Of a DNA stretch of 16,889 nucleotides, positions 13,457 to 16,889 are shown piece by piece. The notes under the pieces were generated by a model. It did not search any database. It saw only the letters and a program-made list of their open reading frames with translations, and was not told the origin of the DNA. This DNA comes from FEN-727 sp036508635. Its GTDB lineage: Bacteria > Actinomycetota > Geothermincolia > Fen-727 > Anoxymicrobiaceae. The stretch lies in the NCBI GenBank assembly GCA_036508635.1, contig DATCGY010000237.1, forward strand, positions 1-16,889, in the 5' to 3' direction. Made by a program: the position numbers and the translations under genes. Numbering within the stretch: position 1 is the first letter of the stretch; the number at the start of each line of letters is the position of its first letter.

Positions 13457-13476
13457 TCGGGTAAAGGAGGCACATC

Positions 13477-14421
13477 TTGGAGGGAACGCAACCACTCGAA
13501 ACCCACGAGCGCATTTCGGTAGTCCAAGCCTGGAAAGATTCTTCCCATCCCCAGAGGGCGCTTGTCGGGGTGATGCTCCTCTTTATCGTGGCCACCGCCC
13601 TGGTCCACCTGACTACATGGGCCCGGCACGACATCCCGATGAAGGCATGGGCCGTCGGCTTTGCGATGCTAGCGATGCTGATCCTGTGCATCTGGCACTC
13701 CTGGATGGTCAAGGGGAGGAACCAGACAATCGCGTTCTTCCTTATCACGTGGGTGCTCAGCTGGTTTTTCGAGTTCATCGGTGACAACTACGCCTGGTGG
13801 TTCGGACACTACAAATACACGAGCACCCTCGGCCCGCGGCTCGGAGGAGTTCCCATCCTCATAATCATCACCTGGGCTGTCATCATCTACTCATCTTTTA
13901 TGCTCATCGACTGGCTGGTGGGGATCAACGGCACGAGACGCGTGCGCTCCTGGTGGGGCAGGGGCCTGTGGGCGGTCCTGGTCGCGGCGGCCACCGCCAC
14001 CGCCACCGTTGCCTGGGACATGATGGTCGATCCCATGGCCACCTCGAGGCTCTGGATCGAGGTGGCGCACAAGCAGCCGTGGTGGTACTGGAGCACCGGG
14101 GGCCCGTACATGAGGGAGCTCAGGGTCTGGCGTGGCCCTGGTGGTATCCCGATTGGCAACTTTGTCGGGTGGTGGCTTGGGCCGTTCATCATCGTGTTGA
14201 TTTTCTACCTCTTCTTCCAGCGGAGGAACAAGGTCTCGGATAAGCTCGTCAATACAGTTCCCGCGCTGATCTATTTCTACATGTACCTTGCCGTGATCGT
14301 GTTCGTGCTCGAGATGAACTGGTTCGAGAACGGCATGAACCAGGTTGCCCTCATAGCGACGTTCACCATGGGTCCGCTCATCCTGGTCAGTTTCGTCAAG
14401 ATGTTCTGGGATTATTCGTAA
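13477..14421 (+). CDS. CruF/DUF422-type carotenoid biosynthesis membrane protein
   Basis: This 314-residue integral membrane protein has about seven to eight hydrophobic segments (for example 27-49, 58-78, 84-100, 125-148, 163-180, 232-248, 262-281, 288-308). The family pattern is clear: F-E-F-I-G (98-102) leading into F-G-H-Y-K-Y-T, L-G-P and G-V-P, then W-D-M-M-V-D-P (180-186) and I-P-I-G-N-F-V-G-W-W (224-233). These are hallmarks of Pfam DUF422, which includes CruF-type carotenoid 1',2'-hydratases and the C50 carotenoid hydratases. It is predicted to add water to the end double bonds of a linear carotenoid. The start is a TTG, chosen because it lies 6 bases after a near-perfect AAAGGAGG and no better ATG fits. 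No other carotenoid genes are in the window, and it has its own promoter. Confidence 0.8.
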   Translation: MEGTQPLETHERISVVQAWKDSSHPQRALVGVMLLFIVATALVHLTTWARHDIPMKAWAVGFAMLAMLILCIWHSWMVKGRNQTIAFFLITWVLSWFFEFIGDNYAWWFGHYKYTSTLGPRLGGVPILIIITWAVIIYSSFMLIDWLVGINGTRRVRSWWGRGLWAVLVAAATATATVAWDMMVDPMATSRLWIEVAHKQPWWYWSTGGPYMRELRVWRGPGGIPIGNFVGWWLGPFIIVLIFYLFFQRRNKVSDKLVNTVPALIYFYMYLAVIVFVLEMNWFENGMNQVALIATFTMGPLILVSFVKMFWDYS

Positions 14422-14461
14422 CCCGAAAAGGCCTTTCCGCCGGCGAGGGCGCGCAATTCCG

Positions 14462-14533
14462 GGAGAGCGGCCGTTTGCGCCCCGGGTGTAGCCCACGCGG
14501 GTCAGTGACGCACGCTCTCCGAACCGTTACACT
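14462..14533 (+). promoter_or_regulatory. Candidate promoter with overlapping inverted repeat, upstream of the deacetylase
   Basis: GTGACG (14505-14510) and TACACT (14528-14533) are separated by exactly 17 bases and each match the consensus at four of six positions. A perfect 8-bp inverted repeat, GGAGAGCG (14462-14469) and CGCTCTCC (14513-14520), has its second arm inside the promoter spacer, where a repressor could act. A short palindrome AAAGGCCTTT (14427-14436) follows the carotenoid gene stop. Confidence 0.35.
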
Positions 14534-14577
14534 GGTAAAAGGTCTTGCCAGGACCCAGCGGTTCTCCTGGAGATGAA

Positions 14578-16653
14578 ATGCCGGCAGGAAAAATCCAACC
14601 CGTGGTACTTACTATAGTTCTCGTGTTCGCGCTCATCTCAGGGGGCGCGTCTCCTGCGCTCGCAACGTGGAACGGCGGCCACGATACCATCGGAGCCACG
14701 AACGCTCGCACCACGTGGTATTTCGCGGAGGGAACGACCCGGGCGGGTTTCAGCGAGTACGTCTGCCTCCTCAACCCGGGCGCATCGCCCGCGATCGCCG
14801 AATTTACCTATATGCTGGGCAACGGCCAGAACATATCGTTGAAGTACGACCTCGCTCCGACGAGTCGCACGACGGTCAACGTGGGAACACAGGTGCCGTT
14901 CGACAACGATGTCTCGATAAAGGTCTCCTCGGACAAACCGCTCGTGGCGGAGCGCTCGATGTACTTCGATTATGCCGGCTCGTGGAGCGGTGGGCATGAC
15001 GTGGTCGGCGCCGCCGGCCCACTGAAGGACTGGTACTTCGCGGAAGGGTGCACGCGCGATGGCTTCGATACGTATCTTTCCCTGCAGAACCCCGGCGACA
15101 GTCAGGCGAGCCTGGACCTCGATTACTACTGCGGAGACGGCAAGGTAGAAACCCGGAAAGGTGTCTTGGTCGGACCCAGGAGCAGGATCACGGTGCCGGT
15201 GCACGACCCCAACCTCGGCATCGGCAGATCCAACGATTTCCACGGTGACGTGAGCATAAAGGTTCATTCGGCCAACGGCGTGCCTGTGGTCGCCGAACGC
15301 CCGATGTATTTCAACTACCGGCCGTACCTGACCGGGGGCCACGATGTCGTCGGCGCCGCCGCGCCTGCGACTGCCTGGTACTTCGCGGAGGGTTGCGTGC
15401 GCAACGGGTTTGACACTTTCCTTTGTCTCGGGAACCCCGGAAACAAAGCAGCCGATATCAACGTCTACTATTACTGCGCCGACGGGAGAAACGAACAGAG
15501 AAAGGGTATCAAAGTACCTCCGCGGAGCCGCTTTACCATCCCTGTGTTCGAGGCGCCGAACGGCATCGGCAGATTCAATGATGCCCACGGTGATTTCAGC
15601 ATCAGGGTAGAGTCCGCCAACGGCGTTCCCGTGGTGGCGGAACGACCGGCCTACTTCTCTTACAAGCCGTTCTGGACCGGCGGGTACGATGTGGTGGGCG
15701 CGACCGCGCCGGCTCGCAACTGGTACTTCGCCGAAGGCTGCACGCGGCCGGGGTTCGACACATACCTCAGCATTGAGAACCCACAGAACCGTGACGCCAG
15801 CGTAAATATCACATATTACTGCAGTGATGGCCTGGTCGTTCAGAAGAGCGGCATAAACATCGGGCGCGAGAGCAGGTTCACCGTCACGGTTCATGACCCG
15901 GCACTCGGCGTCGGCCGGTACGACGACAACCGGGGCGACATGAGCATAAAAGTCGAGTCCGCCAATGGGGTCAAGGTCGTCGCCGAGAGGACGATGTACT
16001 TTGCCGGCAGGTGGCGCACCATGGACAGGAACTTGCTGACGACATCCTGGCACAGGGGCGAGTTCTTTAGCGGCAACACAACGCGCAACTGCGTCGCACT
16101 GACGTTCGACATGGAAACGAATGGGGATGTCGCCGGGCAGATCCTCGATATCCTCAAGGCGAAAGGCGTCCAGGCCACGTGCTTCGTGACCGCCAACCTC
16201 CCCGCGCGGTGGGGGAGTGTCGTGGTGCGGATGGCCAACGAGGGTCACGAGATAGGCAACCACAGCGTGAGCCACCCGATGTTCACAAAGATATCATACG
16301 CCCAGGCCGACAATGAGCTCGGGCAGACGGAAGCTGCGGTCAACGCGGTGACCGGATTCACGACCAAGCCCTATTTCCGCTTCCCGTATGGAGACAGGAA
16401 CGCCGGCCTCATAGCGCACATCAACGCGCTTGGCTACAGTTCGATCTACTGGGCGGTGGATCCGCAGGACTGGAGCAACAACTCCGTTGCGCAGGTACAG
16501 GCCAACGTGTTGGGCAAGGCACACCCTGGATCGATAATCCTGATGCACGACCGCGCCAAGACCGTCGCCGCCCTCCCCGGCATAATCGACGGCCTCAGAG
16601 CCCGCGGCTTCAACCTCGTAACCCTCTCCGACCTCCTCTATCCCGGCCCTTGA
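14578..16653 (+). CDS. Secreted polysaccharide deacetylase with four W-Y-F-A-E-G repeats
   Basis: The product is 691 residues from ATG 14578, behind GGAGATGA; an upstream TTG at 14545 would add 11 residues before the signal peptide. The signal peptide is M-P-A-G-K, a hydrophobic run and S-P-A-L-A before T-W. Four repeats follow, each opening W-Y-F-A-E-G (residues 47, 152, 267, 382) and ending V-A-E-R-x-x-Y-F. W-x-G-G-H-D-V-V-G-A-like linkers separate them. The C-terminal NodB domain (about 500-691) carries D511 in T-F-D-M-E, H562 and H566 in N-H-S-V-S-H-P, R-F-P-Y-G (601-605), D628 and H657 in L-M-H-D. The usual second Asp of motif 1 is Met512, with Glu513 next to it. It probably removes acetyl groups from a cell-wall or extracellular polysaccharide, with the repeats acting as binding or anchoring modules. 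Downstream is only repeat DNA. Confidence 0.88.
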   Translation: MPAGKIQPVVLTIVLVFALISGGASPALATWNGGHDTIGATNARTTWYFAEGTTRAGFSEYVCLLNPGASPAIAEFTYMLGNGQNISLKYDLAPTSRTTVNVGTQVPFDNDVSIKVSSDKPLVAERSMYFDYAGSWSGGHDVVGAAGPLKDWYFAEGCTRDGFDTYLSLQNPGDSQASLDLDYYCGDGKVETRKGVLVGPRSRITVPVHDPNLGIGRSNDFHGDVSIKVHSANGVPVVAERPMYFNYRPYLTGGHDVVGAAAPATAWYFAEGCVRNGFDTFLCLGNPGNKAADINVYYYCADGRNEQRKGIKVPPRSRFTIPVFEAPNGIGRFNDAHGDFSIRVESANGVPVVAERPAYFSYKPFWTGGYDVVGATAPARNWYFAEGCTRPGFDTYLSIENPQNRDASVNITYYCSDGLVVQKSGINIGRESRFTVTVHDPALGVGRYDDNRGDMSIKVESANGVKVVAERTMYFAGRWRTMDRNLLTTSWHRGEFFSGNTTRNCVALTFDMETNGDVAGQILDILKAKGVQATCFVTANLPARWGSVVVRMANEGHEIGNHSVSHPMFTKISYAQADNELGQTEAAVNAVTGFTTKPYFRFPYGDRNAGLIAHINALGYSSIYWAVDPQDWSNNSVAQVQANVLGKAHPGSIILMHDRAKTVAALPGIIDGLRARGFNLVTLSDLLYPGP
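14716..16014 (+). repeat. Four-copy internal repeat in the deacetylase gene
   Basis: The TGG codons that open each W-Y-F-A-E-G motif are at 14716, 15031, 15376 and 15721. The steps are 315, 345 and 345 bases, so copies 2 and 3 have exactly equal length (115 codons) while copy 1 is 10 codons shorter. Shared blocks are G-F-D-T-Y-L in the middle, Y-Y-C-x-D-G, R-S-R-x-T-V-P-V and V-x-S-A-N-G-V-x-V-V-A-E-R. Copy 1 lacks the Y-Y-C and S-A-N-G-V blocks and is the most divergent. Confidence 0.9.
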
Positions 16654-16659
16654 AAAATT

Positions 16660-16714
16660 GGGGTCATAAGAAGAGGGGTCAAATCTGGTTTTTCAATCCA
16701 GCCAAAAGGGGTCA
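16660..16714. repeat. Cluster of three GGGGTCA motifs
   Basis: GGGGTCA occurs at 16660-16666, 16675-16681 and 16708-16714, all in the same orientation. The third is part of the long inverted repeat. They start 6 bases after the deacetylase stop and look like the ends of eroded copies of the same interspersed repeat. No gene is visible between 16654 and 16889. Confidence 0.55.
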
Positions 16715-16789
16715 GGTCTTTTATTGTTTACTGTTGTCCTCTTATCGAGATAACCCCGGCAGTAAACAATAAAAGACCTGACCCCTTTT
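16704..16789. repeat. Perfect 30-bp inverted repeat with a 26-bp spacer
   Basis: The arms 16704-16733 and 16760-16789 are exact reverse complements over 30 bases. The spacer is 16734-16759. Bases 16745-16785 also align without gaps to the tandem repeat unit at the start of the window (for example 2-42), with the last 22 bases identical. The element is therefore one repeat unit facing an inverted partial copy. As RNA it would form a very stable hairpin ending in TTTT (16786-16789), so it could also terminate the deacetylase transcript and anything arriving from the right. Confidence 0.9.
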
Positions 16790-16889
16790 CTTCCGCTAAT
16801 GCATACTTTAGCAATACAAGGGGAGAGTTCTTTCCGTTTGATATGATTTATATGGGGTACTTCTTCTTTAGACCGGTATCTATCCGCCA
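16790..16889. other. AT-rich window end, nothing recognised
   Basis: The last 100 bases are distinctly AT-rich compared with the genes and contain no supported reading frame, RNA or repeat. The region may be the upstream part of a gene beyond the window. Confidence 0.4.

Noticed and set aside
12221..13495. 424-codon minus-strand frame opposite the ABC permease
   Set aside because: It is rich in Arg/Asp with no motifs, as expected of the complement of a high-GC membrane protein gene.
14638..16275. 545-codon minus-strand frame opposite the deacetylase, itself appearing repetitive
   Set aside because: Its repeats are only the complement of the W-Y-F-A-E-G repeats, and it has no start signal or known domain.

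Overview
The window is high-GC bacterial DNA carrying fourteen recognisable protein genes, thirteen on the plus strand and one on the minus strand, plus one broken gene remnant. I see no rRNA, tRNA, CRISPR array or intact transposase. The source is most likely an uncultured member of the Actinomycetota. That rests on the four W-Y-F-A-E-G repeats in the last gene, which I remember from secreted proteins of deep-branching or subsurface actinobacteria, together with the GC-rich third codon positions and several GTG or TTG starts. It is a judgement from memory, not a database result. The window may be a whole metagenomic contig, because repeats of one family lie at both ends (1-90 and 16704-16789) and the first copy starts at base 1.

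Bases 167-4903 look like one operon: a URO-D-fold methyltransferase, a two-domain corrinoid protein, a saccharopine-dehydrogenase-like oxidoreductase and an FGGY sugar/polyol kinase. The first two are the core of a corrinoid-dependent methyl-transfer (demethylation) system. The last two suggest that the demethylated product is oxidised and phosphorylated, so a methylated polyol or sugar derivative is a reasonable but unproven substrate. No corrinoid reductive activator and no tetrahydrofolate methyltransferase is present.

After an AT-rich gap with a candidate promoter comes an AbrB-type antitoxin / PIN-domain toxin pair (5023-5705). It is followed by a B12-binding-domain radical SAM protein (5766-7325) and a probable lipoprotein of the soluble sugar (glucose/sorbosone) dehydrogenase family (7384-8595).

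Bases 8671-11250 hold two crotonase-fold enzymes on the plus strand. The second has PaaG-like active-site features. Between them, on the minus strand, are a DUF2889 gene and a decayed IPT/TIG-domain fragment. A lipoprotein-exporter-type ABC transporter (ATPase plus FtsX-like permease, overlapping by 11 bases) occupies 11470-13348.

The last part holds a CruF/DUF422-type carotenoid membrane enzyme behind a strong extended -10 promoter and a structured leader. After it is a secreted polysaccharide deacetylase carrying four copies of a roughly 115-residue repeat. The window ends in a cluster of short interspersed repeats that includes a perfect 30-bp inverted repeat.
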